Source of the DNA: Euonymus europaeus | Lineage: Eukaryota > Streptophyta > Magnoliopsida > Celastrales > Celastraceae | DNA length: 64,000 bases | NCBI GenBank assembly: GCA_963580455.1 | Contig: OY756960.1 | Location: forward strand, 1,550,001-1,614,000 | Reading direction: 5' to 3' | Part shown: in pieces, positions 33,379 to 46,500 of the stretch | How positions within the stretch are numbered: position 1 is the stretch's first letter | Layout: every line of letters starts with the position of its first letter | Made by a program: the position numbers and the translations under genes | Notes under the pieces: model-generated | Seen by the model: only the letters and a program-made list of their open reading frames with translations | Told to the model about the DNA's origin: nothing | Database searches by the model: none

Positions 33379-33551
33379 ACTCGTGGGTAGTAGGTCTCGT
33401 TTCCCCTAGTTAGCCGCGAAATGTGGTTTCTTTGCGTAAACGGTTTCATCAATATCCGTTGACTCCGAGTTCTGAATTCGGTGATTTTTAGCTTGATTTC
33501 ACACTACTTTTCGAGCTCTACAATTCTGGCATTTCTGTTTTTTATTTCAGA
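33379..33551 (+). repeat. Spacer monomer between the two 10-monomer copies
   Basis: One B monomer has GGGTAGTAGG and GGTTTCATCAATAT and a tail CAATTCTGGC like the monomer that precedes copy 1. It brings the offset between copies to 11 monomers. Its tail is shared with 31,479-31,651 while its front is not, so it may be a hybrid. Confidence 0.75.
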
Positions 33552-35278
33552 ACTCGTGGCTAGTAGGTGTCGTTTCCTCTAGTTAGCCGCGAAATGTGGT
33601 TTCTTTGCCTAAACGGTTTTCTAATTATCCGTTGACTCCGAGTTCTGAATTCGGAGATTTTTAGCTTGATTTCACACTACTTTTCGAGTTCTACAATCCT
33701 TGAATTTCGGTTTTTGATTTCAGAACTCGTGGCTCGTAGGTCTCGTTTCCCCTAGTTAGCCGGAAAATGTGGTTTCTTGGCGTAAACGGTTTTCTCAATA
33801 TCCGTTGACTCCGAGTTCTGAAATCGGTGATTTTTACCTTGATTTCACACTACTTTTCGAGCTCTACAATCCTGGCATTTCGGTTTTTGATTTCAGAACT
33901 CGTGGCTAGTAGGTCTCGTTTCCCCTAGTTAGCCGCGAAATGTGGTTTCTTTGCTTAAACGGTTTCATCAATATCCGTTGACTCCGAGTTCTGAATTCGG
34001 TGATTTTTAGCTTGATTTCACACTACTTTTCGAGCTCTACAAACCTGGAATTTCTGTTTTTGATTTCAGAACTCGTGGCTAGTAGGTCTCGTTTCCTCTA
34101 GTTAGCCGCGAAATGTGGTTTCTTTGCGTAAACGGTTTCCTCAATATTCGTTAACTACGAGTTCTGAATTCGGGATTTTTAGCTTGATTTCACACTACTT
34201 TTTGAGCTCTACAATCCTGGCATTTTGGTTTTTTATTTCAGAACTCGTGGCTAGTAGGTCTCGTTTCACCTAGTTGGCCGCGAAATGTGGTTTCTTTGTG
34301 TAAACGGTTTCTCAATATCCGTTGACTCCGAGTTCTGAATTCGGTGATTTTTAGCTTGATTTCACACTACTTTTCGAGCTCTACAATCCTGGCATTTCGG
34401 TTTTTGATTTCAGAACTCGTAGCTAGTAGGTCTCGTTTCCCCTAGTTAGCCGCGAAATGTGGTTTCCTTGCGTAAACGGTTTTCTCAATATCCGTTGAGT
34501 TCGAGTTCTGAATTCGGTGATTTTTAGCTTGATTTCACATTAATTTTTGAGCTCTACAATCCTGGAGTTTCGGTTTTTGATTTCAGAACTCGTGGCTAGT
34601 AGGTCTCGTTTCCCCTGGTTAGCCGCGAAATGTGGTTTCTTTGCGTAAACGGTTTCCTCAATATCCGTTGACTCCGAGTTCTGAATTCGGTGATTTTTAG
34701 CTTGATTTCACACTACTTTTCGACCTCTACAATCCTGGATTTTCGATTTTTGATTTCAGAAATCGTGGCTAGTAGGTCCGTTTCCCCTAGTTAGCCGCGA
34801 AATGTGGTTTCTTTGCGTAAACGGCTTTCTCAATATCCGTTGACTCCGAGTTCTGAATTAGGTGATTTTTAGCTTGATTTCACACTACTTTTCGAGCTCT
34901 ACAATCCTGGCATTTCGGTTTTTGATTTCAGAACTCGTGGCAAGTAGGTCTCCTTTCCCCTGGTTAGCAGCGAAATGTGTTTTCTTTGCGTAAACGGTTT
35001 CCTCAATATCCGTTGACTCCGAGTTCTGAATTCGGTGATTTTTAGCTTGATTTCACACTACTTTTTGACCTCTACAATCCTGGAGTTTCGATTTTTGATT
35101 TCAGAACTCGTGGCTAGTAGGTCTCATTTCCCCTAGTTAGCCGCGAAATGTGGTTTCTTTGCGTAAACGGTTTTCTCAATATCCGTTGACTCCGAGTTCT
35201 GAATTAGGTGATTTTTAGCTTGATTTCACACTACTTTTCGAGCTCTACAATCCTGGCATTTCGGTTTTTGATTTCAGA
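33552..35278 (+). repeat. B-domain 10-monomer duplication, copy 2
   Basis: This copy repeats 31,652-33,378 in order, with the same three 1-bp deletions near 34,173, 34,311 and 34,778. Shared deletions show duplication of the whole block rather than independent mutation. A few point differences are visible, for example TACAAACCTGG near 34,040 and CTTTTTGACC near 35,065. Confidence 0.9.
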
Positions 35279-36660
35279 ACTCGTGGCAAGTAGGTCTCCT
35301 TTCCCCTGGTTAGCAGCGAAATGTGTTTTCTTTGCGTAAACGGTTTCCTCAATATCCGTTGACTCCGAGTTCTGAATTCGGTGATTTTTAGCTTGATTTC
35401 ACACTACTTTTCGACCTCTACAATCCTGGAGTTTCGATTTTTGATTTCAGAACTCGTGGCTAGTAGGTCTCATTTCCGCTAGTTAGCCGCGAAATGTGGT
35501 TTCTTTGCGTAAACGGTTTTCTCAATATCCGTTGACTCCGAGTTCTGAATTAGGTGATTTTTAGCTTGATTTCACACTACTTTTCGAGCTCTACAATCCT
35601 GGCATTTCGGTTTTTGATTTCAGAACTCGTGGCTAGTAGGTCTCGTTTCCCCTGGTTAGCCGCGAAATGTGGTTTCTTTGCGTAAACGGTTTCCTCAATA
35701 TCCGTTGACTCCGAGTTCTGAATTCGGTGATTTTTAGCTTGATTTCACACTACTTTTCGACCTCTACAATCCTGGAGTTTCGATTTTTGATTTCAGAACT
35801 CGTGGCTAGTAGGTCTCGTTTCTCCTAGTTAGCCGCGAAATGTGGTTTCTTTGCGTAAACGGTTTCCTCAATATCCGTTGACTCCGAGTTCTGAATTCGG
35901 TGATTTTTAACTTGATTTCACACTACTATTCGAGCTCTACAATCCTGGAGTTTCGATTTTTGATTTCAGAACTCGTGGCTAGTAGGTCTCATTTCCCCTA
36001 GTCAGCCGCGAAATATGGTTTCTTTGGGTAAACGGTATCCTCAATATCCGCTGACTCCGAGTTCTGAATTCGGTGATTTTTACCTTGATTTCACATTACT
36101 TTTCGAGCTCTACAATCCCGGCATTTCGGTTTTTGATTTCAGAACTCGTCGCTAGTAGGTCTCGTTTCCCCTGGTTAGCCGCGAAATGTGGTTTCTTTGC
36201 GTAAACGGTTTCCTCAATATCCGTTGACTCCGAGTTCTGAATTCGGTGATTTTTAGCTTGATTTCACACTACTTTTCGACCTCTACAATCCTGGAGTTTC
36301 GATTTTTGATTTCAGAACTCGTGGCTAGTAGGTCTCGTTTCCCCTGGTTAGCCGCGAAATGTGGTTTCTTTGCGTAAACGGTTTCCTCAATATCCGTTGA
36401 CTCCGAGTTCTGAATTCGGTGATTTTTAGCTTGATTTCACACTACTTTTCGACCTCTACAATCCTGGAGTTTCGATTTTTGATTTCAGAACTCGTGGCTA
36501 GTAGGTCTCGTTTCTCCTAGTTAGCCGCGAAATGTGGTTTCTTTGCGTAAACGGTTTCCTCAATATCCGTTGACTTCGAGTTCTGAATTCGGTGATTTTT
36601 AACTTGATTTCACACTACTATTCGAGCTCTACAATCCTAGAGTTTCGATTTTTGATTTCA
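34933..36660 (+). repeat. Dimer-based segment with 4-monomer repeats
   Basis: Two monomer types alternate: a CCCCTGG, CGACCTCTAC, GGAGTTTCG type and a CTCATTTCC, GAATTAGG, GGCATTTCGG type. The pair at 34,933-35,278 is repeated at 35,279-35,624 (346 bp). Further on, TTCTCCTAG with TTTTTAACTTG and CTATTCGAG, then AAATATGG with TTTGGGTAAACGGTATCC, occur twice 692 bp apart (GGGTAA at 36,026 and 36,718). The first part overlaps the end of the 10-monomer copy 2. Confidence 0.83.
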
Positions 36661-39600
36661 GAACTCGTGGCTAGTAGGTCTCGTTTCCCCTAGTCAGCCG
36701 CGAAATATGGTTTCTTTGGGTAAACGGTATCCTCAATATCCGCTGACTCCGAGTTCTGAATTCGGTGATTTTTACCTTGATTTCACACTACTTTTCGAGC
36801 TCTACAATCCTGGCATTTCAGTTTTTGATTTCAGAACTCGTGGCTAGTAGGTCTCGTTTCCCCTAGTTGGCCGCGAAATGTGGTTTCTTTGTGTAAACGG
36901 TTTCTCAATATCCGTTGACTCCGAGTTCTGAATTCGGTGATTTTTAGCTTGATTTCACACTACTTTTCGAGCTCTACAATCCTGGCATTTCGGTTTTTGA
37001 TTTCAGAACTCGTAGCTAGTAGGTCTCGTTTCCCCTAGTTAGCCGCGAAATGTGGTTTCCTTGCGTAAACGGTTTTCTCAATATCCGTTGAGTTCGAGTT
37101 CTGAATTCGGTGATTTTTAGCTTGATTTCACACTACTTTTCGAGCTCTACAATCCTGGCATTTCGGTTTTTGATTTCAGAACTCGTAGCTAGTAGGTCTC
37201 GTTTCCCCTAGTTAGCCGCGAAATGTGGTTTCCTTGCGTAAACGGTTTTCTCAATATCCGTTGAGTTCGAGTTCTGAATTCGGTGATTTTTAGCTTGATT
37301 TCACACTACATTTCGATTTCTACAATCTTGGAGTTTCGGTTTTTGATTTCGGAACTCGTGGCTCGTAGGTCTTGTTTCCCCTAGTTAGCCGGGAAATGTG
37401 GTTTCTTGGCGTAAACGGTTTTCTCAATATCCGTTGACTCCGAGTTCTGAAATCGGTGATTTTTAGCTTGATTTCACACTACTTTTCGAGCTCTACAATC
37501 CTGGCATTTCGGTTTTTGATTTCAGAACTCGTGGCTAGTAGGTCTCGTTTCCCCTAGTTAGCCGCGAAATGTGGTTTCTTTGCGTAAACGGTTTCATCAA
37601 TATCCGTTGACTCCGAGTTCTGAATTCGGTGATTTTTAGCTTGATTTCACACTACTTTTCGAGCTCTACAATCCTGGCATTTCTGTTTTTGATTTCAAAA
37701 CTCGTGGCTAGTAGGTCTCGTTACCTCTAGTTAGCCGCGAAATGTGGTTTCTTTGCGTAAACGGTTTTCTCAGTATCCGTTGACTCCGAGTTCTGAATTC
37801 GGTGATTTTTAGCTTGATTACACACTACTTTTCGAGCTCCACAATCCTGGAGTTTCGGTTTTTGATTTCATAACTCGTGGCTAGTAGGTCTCGTTTCCCC
37901 TAGTTAGCCGCGAAATGTGGTTTCTTTGCGTAAACGGTTTTCTCAATAACCGTTGACTCCGAATTCTGAATTAGGTGATTTTTAGCTTGATTTCACACTA
38001 CTTTTCGAGCTCTACAATCCTGGCATTTCGGTTTTTGATTTCAGAACTCGTGGCTAGTAGGTCTCCTTTCCCCTGGTTAGCCGCGAAATGTGTTTTCTTT
38101 GCGTAAACGGTTTCCTCAATATCCGTTGACTCCGAGTTCTGAATTCGGTGATTTTTAGCTTGATTTCACACTACTTTTCGACCTCTACAATCCAGGAGTT
38201 TCGATTTTTGATTTCAGAACTCGTGGCTTGTAGGTCTCATTTCCCCTAGTTAGCCGCGAAATGTGGTTTCTTTGCGTAAACGGTTTTCTCAATATCCGTT
38301 GACTCCGAGTTTTGAATTAGGTGATTTTTAGCTTGATTTCACACTACTTTTCGAGCTCTACAATCCTGGCATTTCGGTTTTTGATTTCAGAACTCGTGGC
38401 TAGTAGGTCTCGTTTCCCCTGGTTAGCCGCGAAATGTGGTTTCTTTGCGTAAACGGTTTCCTCAATATCCGTTGACTCCGAGTTCTGAATTCGGTGATTT
38501 TTAGCTTGATTTCACACTACTTTTCGACCTCTACAATCCTGGAGTTTCAATTTTTGATTTCAGAACTCGTGGCTAGTAGGTCTCGTTTCTCCTAGTTAGC
38601 CGCGAAATGTGGTTTCTTTGCGTAAACGGTTTCCTCAATATCCGTTGACTCCGAGTTCTGAATTCGGTGATTTTTAACTTGATTTCACACTACTATTCGA
38701 GCTCTACAATCCTGGAGTTTCGATTTTTGATTTCAGAACTCGTGGCTAGTAGGTCTCGTTTCCCCTAGTCAGCCGCGAAATATGGTTTCTTTGGGTATAC
38801 GGTATCCTCAATATCCGCTGACTCCGAGTTCTGAATTCGGTGATTTTTACCTTGATTTCACACTACTTTTCGAGCTCTACACTCCTGGCATTTCAGTTTT
38901 TGATTTCAGAACTCGTGGCAAGTAGGTCTCGTTTCCCCTAGTTGGCCGCGAAATGTGGTTTCTTTGCGTAAACGGTTTCCTCAATATCCGTTGACTCCGA
39001 GTTCTGAATTCGGTGATTTTTAGCTTGATTTCACACTACATTTCGATTTCTACAATCGTGGAGTTTCGGTTTTTGATTTCAGAACTTGTGGCACGTAGTT
39101 CTCGTTTCCCCTAGTTAGCCGGGAAATGTGGTTTCTTGGCGTAAACGGTTTTCTCAATATCCGTTGACTCCGAGTTCTGAAATCGGTGATTTTTAGCTTG
39201 ATTTCACACTACTTTTCGAGCTCTACAATCCTGGCATTTCGGTTTTTGATTTCAGAACTCGTGGCTAGTAGGTCTCGTTTCCCATAGTTAGCCGCGAAAT
39301 GTGGTTTCTTTGCGTAAACGGTTTCATCAATATCCGTTGACTCCGAGTTCTGAATTCGGTGATTTTTAGCTTGATTTCACACTACTTTTCGAGCTCTACA
39401 ATCCTGGCATTTCTGTTTTTGATTTCAAAACTCGTGGCTAGTAGGTCTCGTTTCCTCTAGTTAGCCGCGAAATGTGATATCTTTGCGTAAACGGTTTTCT
39501 CAATATCCGTTGACTCCGAGTTCTGAATTCGGTGATTTTTATCTTGATTTCACACTACTATTCGAGCTCTACAATCCTGGTATTTCTGTTTTTGATTTCA

Positions 39601-42600
39601 GAACTCGTGGCTAGTAGGTCTCGTGACCTCTAGTTAGCCGCGAAATGTGGTTTCTTTGCGTAAACGGTTTTCTTAGTATCCGTTGACTCCGAGTTTTGAA
39701 TTCGGTGATTTTTAGCTTGATTTCACACTACATTTCGATTTCTACAATCTTGGAGTTTCGGTTTTTGATTTCGGAACTCGTGGCTCGTAGGTCTCGTTTC
39801 CCCTAGTTAGCCGGGAAATGTGGTTTCCTGGCGTAAACGGTTTTCTCAATATCCGTTGACTCCGAGTTCTGAAATCGGTGATTTTTAGCTTGATTTCACA
39901 CTACTTTTCGAGCTCTACAATCCTGGCATTTCGGTTTTTGATTTCAGAACTCGTGGCTAGTAGGTCTCGTTTCCCCTAGTTAGCCGCGAAATGTGGTTTC
40001 TTTGCGTAAACGGTTTCATCAATATCCGTTGACTCCGAGTTCTGAATTCGGTGATTTTTAGCTTGATTTCACACTACTTTTCGAGCTCTACAATCCTGGC
40101 ATTTCTGTTTTTGATTTCAAAACTCGTGGCTAGTAGGTCTCGTTTCCTCTAGTTAGCCGCGAAATGTGGTTTCTTTGCGTAAACGGTTTTCTCAGTATCC
40201 GTTGACTCCGAGTTCTGAATTCGGTGATTTTTAGCTTGATTACACACTACTTTTCGAGCTCTACAATCCTGGAGTTTCGGTTTTTGATTTCATAACTCGT
40301 GGCTAGTAGGTCTCGTTTCCCCTAGTTAGCCGCGAAATGTGGTTTCTTTGCGTAAACGGTTTTCTCAATATCCGTTGACTCCGAATTCTGAATTAGGTGA
40401 TTTTTAGCTTGATTTCACACTACTTTTTGAGTCTACAATCCTGGCATTTCGGTTTTTGATTTCAGAACTCGTGGCTAGTAGGTCTCGTTTCCCCTGGTTA
40501 GCCGCGAAATGTGTTTTCTTTGCGTAAACGGTTTCCTCAATATCCGTTGACTCCGAGTTCTGAATTCGGTGATTTTTAGCTTGATTTCACACTACTTTTC
40601 GACCTCTACAATCTTGGAGTTTCGATTTTTGATTTCAGAACTCGTGGCTAGTAGGTCTCATTTCCCCTAGTTAGCCGCGAAATGTGGTTTTTTTGCGTAA
40701 ACGGTTTTCTCAATATCCGTTGACTCCGAGTTCTGAATTAGGTGATTTTTAGCTTGATTTCACACTACTTTTCGAGCTCTACAATCCTGGCATTTCGGTT
40801 TTTGATTTCAGAACTCGTGGCTAGTAGGTCTCGTTTCCCCTGGTTAGCCGCGAAATGTGGTTTCTTTGCGTAAACGGTTTCCTCAATATCCGTTGACTCC
40901 GAGTTCTGAATTCGGTGATTTTTAGCTTGATTTCACACTACTTTTCGAGCTCTACAATCCTGGAGTTTCGATTTTTGATTTCAGAACTCGTGGCTAGTAG
41001 GTCTCGTTTCCCCTAGTCAGCCGCGAAATATGGTTTCTTTGGGTAAACGGTATCCTCAATATCCGCTGACTCCGAGTTCTGAATTCGGTGATTTTTACCT
41101 TGATTTCACACTACTTTTCGAGCTCTACACTCCTGGCATTTCAGTTTTTGATTTCAGAACTCGTGGCAAGTAGGTCTCGTTTCCCCTAGTTGGCCGCGAA
41201 ATGTGGTTTCTTTGCGTAAACGGTTTCCTCAATATCCGTTGACTCCGAGTTCTGAATTCGGTGATTTTTAGTTTGATTTCACACTACTTTTCGAGCTCTA
41301 CAATCCTGGCATTTCTGTTTTTGATTTCAGAACTCGTGGCTAGTAGGTCTCGTTTCCTCTAGTTAGCCGCGAAATGTGGTTTCTTTGCGTAAACGGTTTT
41401 CTCAGTATCCGTTGACTCCGAGTTCTGAATTCGGTGATTTTTAGCTTGATTTCACACTACATTTCGATTTCTACAATCTTGGAGTTTCGGTTTTTGATTT
41501 CAGAACTCGTGGCTCGTAGGTCTCGTTTCCCCTAGTTAGCCGGGAAATGTGGTTTCTTGGCGTAAACGGTTTTCTCAATATCCGTTGACTCCGAGTTCTG
41601 AAATCGGTGATTTTTAGCTTGATTTCACACTACTTTTCGAGCTCTACAATCCTGGCATTTCGGTTTTTGATTTCAGAACTCGTGGCTAGTAGGTCTCGTT
41701 TCCCCTAGTTAGCCGCGAAATGTGGTTTCTTTGCGTAAACGGTTTCATCAATATCCGTTGACTCCGAGTTCTGAATTCGGTGATTTTTAGCTTGATTTCA
41801 CACTACTTTTCGAGCTCTACAATCCTGGCATTTCTGTTTTTGATTTCAAAACTCGTGGCTAGTAGGTCTCGTTTCCTCTAGTTAGCCGCGAAATGTGGTT
41901 TCTTTGCGTAAACGGTTTTCTCAGTATCCGTTGACTCCGAGTTCTGAATTCGGTGATTTTTAGCTTGATTACACACTACTTTTCGAGCTCTACAATCCTG
42001 GAGTTTCGGTTTTTGATTTCATAACTCGTGGCTAGTAGGTCTCGTTTCCCCTAGTTAGCCGGGAAATGTGATATCTTTGCGTAAACGGTTTTCTCAATAT
42101 CCGTTGACTCCGAGTTCTGAATTCGGTGATTTTTATCTTGATTTCACACTACTATTCGAGCTCTACAATCCTGGCATTTCTGTTTTTGATTTCAGAACTC
42201 GTGGCTAGTAGGTCTCGTGACCTCTAGTTAGCCGCGAAATGTGGTTTCTTTGCGTAAACGGTTTTCATAGTATCCGTTGACTCCGAGTTTTGAATTCGGT
42301 GATTTTTAGCTTGATTTCACACTACATTTCGATTTCTACAATCTTGGAGTTTCGGTTTTTGATTTCGGAACTCGTGGCTCGTAGGTCTCGTTTCCCCTAG
42401 TTAGCCGGGAAATGTGGTTTCTTGGCGTAAACGGTTTTCTCAATATCCGTTGACTCCGAGTTCTGAAATCGGTGATTTTTAGCTTGATTTCACACTACTT
42501 TTCGAGCTCTACAATCCTGGCATTTCGGTTTTTGATTTCAGAACTCGTGGCTAGTAGGTCTCGTTTCCCCTAGTTAGCCGCGAAATGTGGTTTCTTTGCG

Positions 42601-43550
42601 TAAACGGTTTCATCAATATCCGTTGACTCCGAGTTCTGAATTCGGTGATTTTTAGCTTGATTTCACACTACTTTTCGAGCTCTACAATCCTGGCATTTCG
42701 GTTTTTGATTTCAGAACTCGTGGCTAGTAGGTCTCCTTTCCCCTGGTTAGCCGCGAAATGTGTTTTCTTTGCGTAAACGGTTTCCTCAATATCCGTTGAC
42801 TCCGAGTTCTGAATTCGGTGATTTTTAGCTTGATTTCACACTACTTTTCGACCTCTACAATCCTGGAGTTTCGATTTTTGATTTCAGAACTCGTGGCTAG
42901 TAGGTCTCATTTCCCCTAGTTAGCCGCGAAATGTGGTTTCTTTGCGTAAACGATTTTCTCAATATCCGTTGACTCCGAGTTCTGAATTAGGTGATTTTTA
43001 GCTTGATTTCACACTACTTTTCGAGCTCTACAATCCTGGCATTTCGGTTTTTGATTTCAGAACTCGTGGCTAGTAGGTCTCGTTTCCCTTGGTTAGCCGC
43101 GAAATGTGGTTTCTTTGCGTAAACGGTTTCCTCAATATCCGTTGACTCCGAGTTCTGAATTCGGTGATTTTTTGCTTGATTTCACACTACTTTTCGACCT
43201 CTACAATCCTGGAGTTTCAATTTTTGATTTCAGAACTCGTGGCTAGTAGGTCTCGTTTCTCCTAGTTAGCCGCGAAATGTGGTTTCTTTGCGTAAACGGT
43301 TTCCTCAATATCCGTTGACTCCGAGTTCTGAATTCGGTGATTTTTAACTTGATTTCACACTACTATTCGAGCTCTACAATCCTGGAGTTTCGATTTTTGA
43401 TTTCAGAACTCGTGGCTAGTAGGTCTCGTTTCCCCTAGTCAGCCGCGAAATATGGTTTCTTTGGGTAAACGGTATCCTCAATATCCGCTGACTCCGAGTT
43501 CTGAATTCGGTGATTTTTACCTTGATTTCACACTACTTTTCGAGCTCTAC
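36661..43550 (+). repeat. B-domain HOR of 12 to 14 monomers
   Basis: A distinctive monomer with AGTCAGCCGCG, AAATATGG, TTTGGGTAAACGGTATCC and CCGCTGACTCC recurs with GGGTA at 36,718, 38,793, 41,041 and 43,463. The spacings are 2,075, 2,248 and 2,422 bp, or 12, 13 and 14 monomers less known 1-bp deletions near 36,901 and 40,431. Between them similar sub-blocks appear: GGCTCGTAGG with CCGGGAAATG and TTTCTTGGCG, GAAATCGG, TTTCATCAAT, GATTACACAC, and CTCGTGACCTC. Unit length varies, so this is an irregular HOR. Confidence 0.82.
42543..42715 (+). repeat. Reference monomer, subfamily B
   Basis: This is a typical B monomer of 173 bp. Relative to A it has TTTCCCCTAG in place of TTTCACCTAG, TTTGCGTAAA in place of TTTACGTAAA (breaking the 10-bp palindrome), GGTTTCATCAATAT in place of GGTTTTATGAATAT, and CGGTTTTTG in place of CGGATTTTG. 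The blocks GCCGCGAAATGTGG, CCGTTGACTCCGAG, GAATTCGG, GATTTCACAC and CTACAATCCTGG are unchanged. This separates a constant scaffold from a few subfamily-diagnostic positions. Confidence 0.9.
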
Positions 43551-46500
43551 AATCCTGGAGTTTCGGTTTTTGATTTCATAACTCGTGGCTAGTAGGTCTC
43601 GTTTCCCCTAGTTAGCCGCGAAATGTGGTTTCTTTGCGTAAACGGTTTCATCAATAACCGTTGACTCCGAGTTCTGAATTCGGTGATTTTTAGCTTGATT
43701 TCACACTACTATTCGAGCTCTACAATCCTGGCATTTCTGTTTTTGATTTCAAAACTCGTGGCTAGTAGGTCTCGTTTCCTCTAATTTGCCGCGAAATGTG
43801 GTTTCTTTGCGTAAACGGTTTTCTCAGTATCCGTTGACTCCGAGTTCTGAATTCGGTGATTTTTAGCTTGATTACACACTACTTTTCGAGCTTTACAATC
43901 CTGGAGTTTCGGTTTTTGATTTCATAACTCGTGGCTAGTAGGTCTCGTTTCCCCTAGTTAGCCGGGAAATGTGGTATCTTTGCGTAAACGGTTTTCTCAA
44001 TATCCGTTGACTCCGAGTTCTGAATTCGGTGATTTTTATCTTGATTTCACACTACTATTCGAGCTCTACAATCCTGGCATTTCTGTTTTTGATTTCAGAA
44101 CTCGTGGCTAGTAGGTCTCGTGACCTCTAGTTAGCCGCGAAATGTGGTTTCTTTGCGTAAACGGTTTTCTTAGTATCCGTTGACTCCGAGTTTTGAATTC
44201 GGTGATTTTTAGCTTGATTTCACACTACTTTTCGAGCTCTACAATCCTGGATTTTCGGTTTTTGATTTCAAAACTCGTGGCTAGTAGGTCTTGTTTCCCC
44301 TAGTTAGCCACGAAATGTGGTTTCTTTGCGTAAACGGTTTCCTCAATATCCGTTGAATCCGAGTTCTGAATTCGGTGATTTTTAGCTTGATTTCACACTA
44401 GTTTTCGAGCTCTACAATCCTGGCATTTCGGTTTTTGATTTCAGAACTCGTGGCTAGTAGGTCTTGTTTCTCCTAGTTGGCCGCGAAATGTGGTTTCTTT
44501 ACGTAAACGGTTTCTTCAATATCCGTTGACTCCGAGTTCTGAATTCGATGATTTTTAGCTTGATTTCACTCTACTTTTTGAGCTCTACAATCCTGGCATT
44601 TCGGTTTTTGATTTCAGAACTCGTGGCTAGTAGGTCTCGTTTCTCCTAGTTGGCCGCGAAATGTGGTTTCTTTGCTTAAACGGTTTCTTCAATATCCGTT
44701 GACTCCGAGTTCTGAATTCGGTGGTTTTTAGCTTGATTTCAAACTAATTTTCGAGGTCTACAATCCTGGCATTTCGGTTTTTCATTTCAGAACTCGTGGC
44801 TAGTAGGTCTCGTTTCCTCTAGTTAGCCGCGAAATGTGGATTCTTTGCGTAAACGGTTTTCTCAGTATCCGTTGACTCCGAGTTCGGAATTAGGTGATTT
44901 TTAGCTTGATTTCACACTACTTTTCGAGTTCTACAATCCTGGCATTTCTGTTTTTCATTTCAGAACTCGTGGCTAGTAGGTCTCGTTTCCTCTAGTTAGC
45001 CGCGAAATGTGGTTTCTTTGCGTAAACGGTTTTCTCAGTATCCGTTGACTCCGAGTTCTGAATTCGGTGATTTTTAGCTTGATTTCACACTACTTTTCGA
45101 GTTCTACAATCCTGGAGTTTCGGTTTTAGATTTCAGAACTCGTGGCTCGTAGGTCTCGTTTCCCCTAGTTAGCCGGGAAATGTGGTTTTTTGGCGTAAAC
45201 GGTTTTCTCAATATCCGTTGACTCCGAGTTCTGAAATCGGTGATTTTTAGCTTGATTTCACACTACTTTTCAAGCTCTACAATCCTGGGTTTTCGGATTT
45301 TGATTTCAGAACTCGTGGCTAGTAGGTCTCGTTTCCAATAGTTAGCCGCGAAATGTGGTTTCTTTGCGTAAACGGTTTCATCAATATCCGTTGACTCCGA
45401 GTTCTGAATTCGGTGATTTTTAGCTTGATTTCACACTACTTTTCGAGCTCTACAATCCTGGCATTTCTATTTTTGATTTCAGAACTCGTGGCTAGTAGGT
45501 CTCGTTTCCTCTAGTTAGCCGCGAAATGTGGTTTCTTTGCGTAAACGGTTTTCTCAGTATCCGTTGACTCCGAGTTCTGAATTCGGTGATTTTTAGCTTG
45601 ATTTCACACTACTTTTCGAGTTCTACAATCCTGGAGTTTCGGTTTTTGATTTCAGAACTCGTGGCTCGTAGGTCTCGTTTCCCCTAGTTAGCCGGGAAAT
45701 GTGGTTTCTTGGCGTAAACGGTTTTCTGAATATCCGTGGACTCCGAGTTCTGAAATCGGTGATTTTTAGCTTGATTTCACACTACTTTTCGAGCTCTACA
45801 ATCCTGGCGATTCGGTTTTTGATTTCAGAACTCGTGGCTAGTAGGTATCGTTTCCACTAGTTAGCCGCGAAATGTGGTTTCTTTGCGTAAACGGTTTCAA
45901 CAATATCCGTTGACTCCGAGTTCTGAATTCGGTGATTTTTAGCTTGATTTCACACTACTTTTCGAGCTCTACAATCCTGGCATTTCTGTTTTTGATTTCA
46001 GAACTCATGGCTAGTAGGTCTCGTTTCCTCTAGTTAGCCGCGAAATGTGGTTTCTTTGCGTAAACGGTTTTCTCAGTATCCATTGACTCCGAGTTCTGAA
46101 TTCGGTGATTTTTAGCTTGATTTCACACTAATTTTCGAGTTCTACAATCCTGGAGTTTCGGTTTTTGATTTCAGAACTCGTGGCTCGTAGGTCTCGTTTC
46201 CCCTAGTTAGCCGGGAAATGTCGTTTCTTGGCGTAAACGGTTTTCTCAATATCCGTTGACTCCGAGTTCTGAAATCGGTTATTTTTAGCTTGATTTCACA
46301 CTACTTTTCGAGCTCTAAAATCCTGGCATTTCGGTTTTTGATTTCAGAACTCGTGGCTAGTAGGTCTCGTTTCCCCTAGTTAGCCGCGAAATGTGGTTTC
46401 TTTGCGTAAACGGTTTCATCAATATCCGTTGGCTCCGAGTTCTGAATTCGGTGATTTTTAGATTGATTTCACACTACTTTTCGAGCTCTACAATCCTGGC

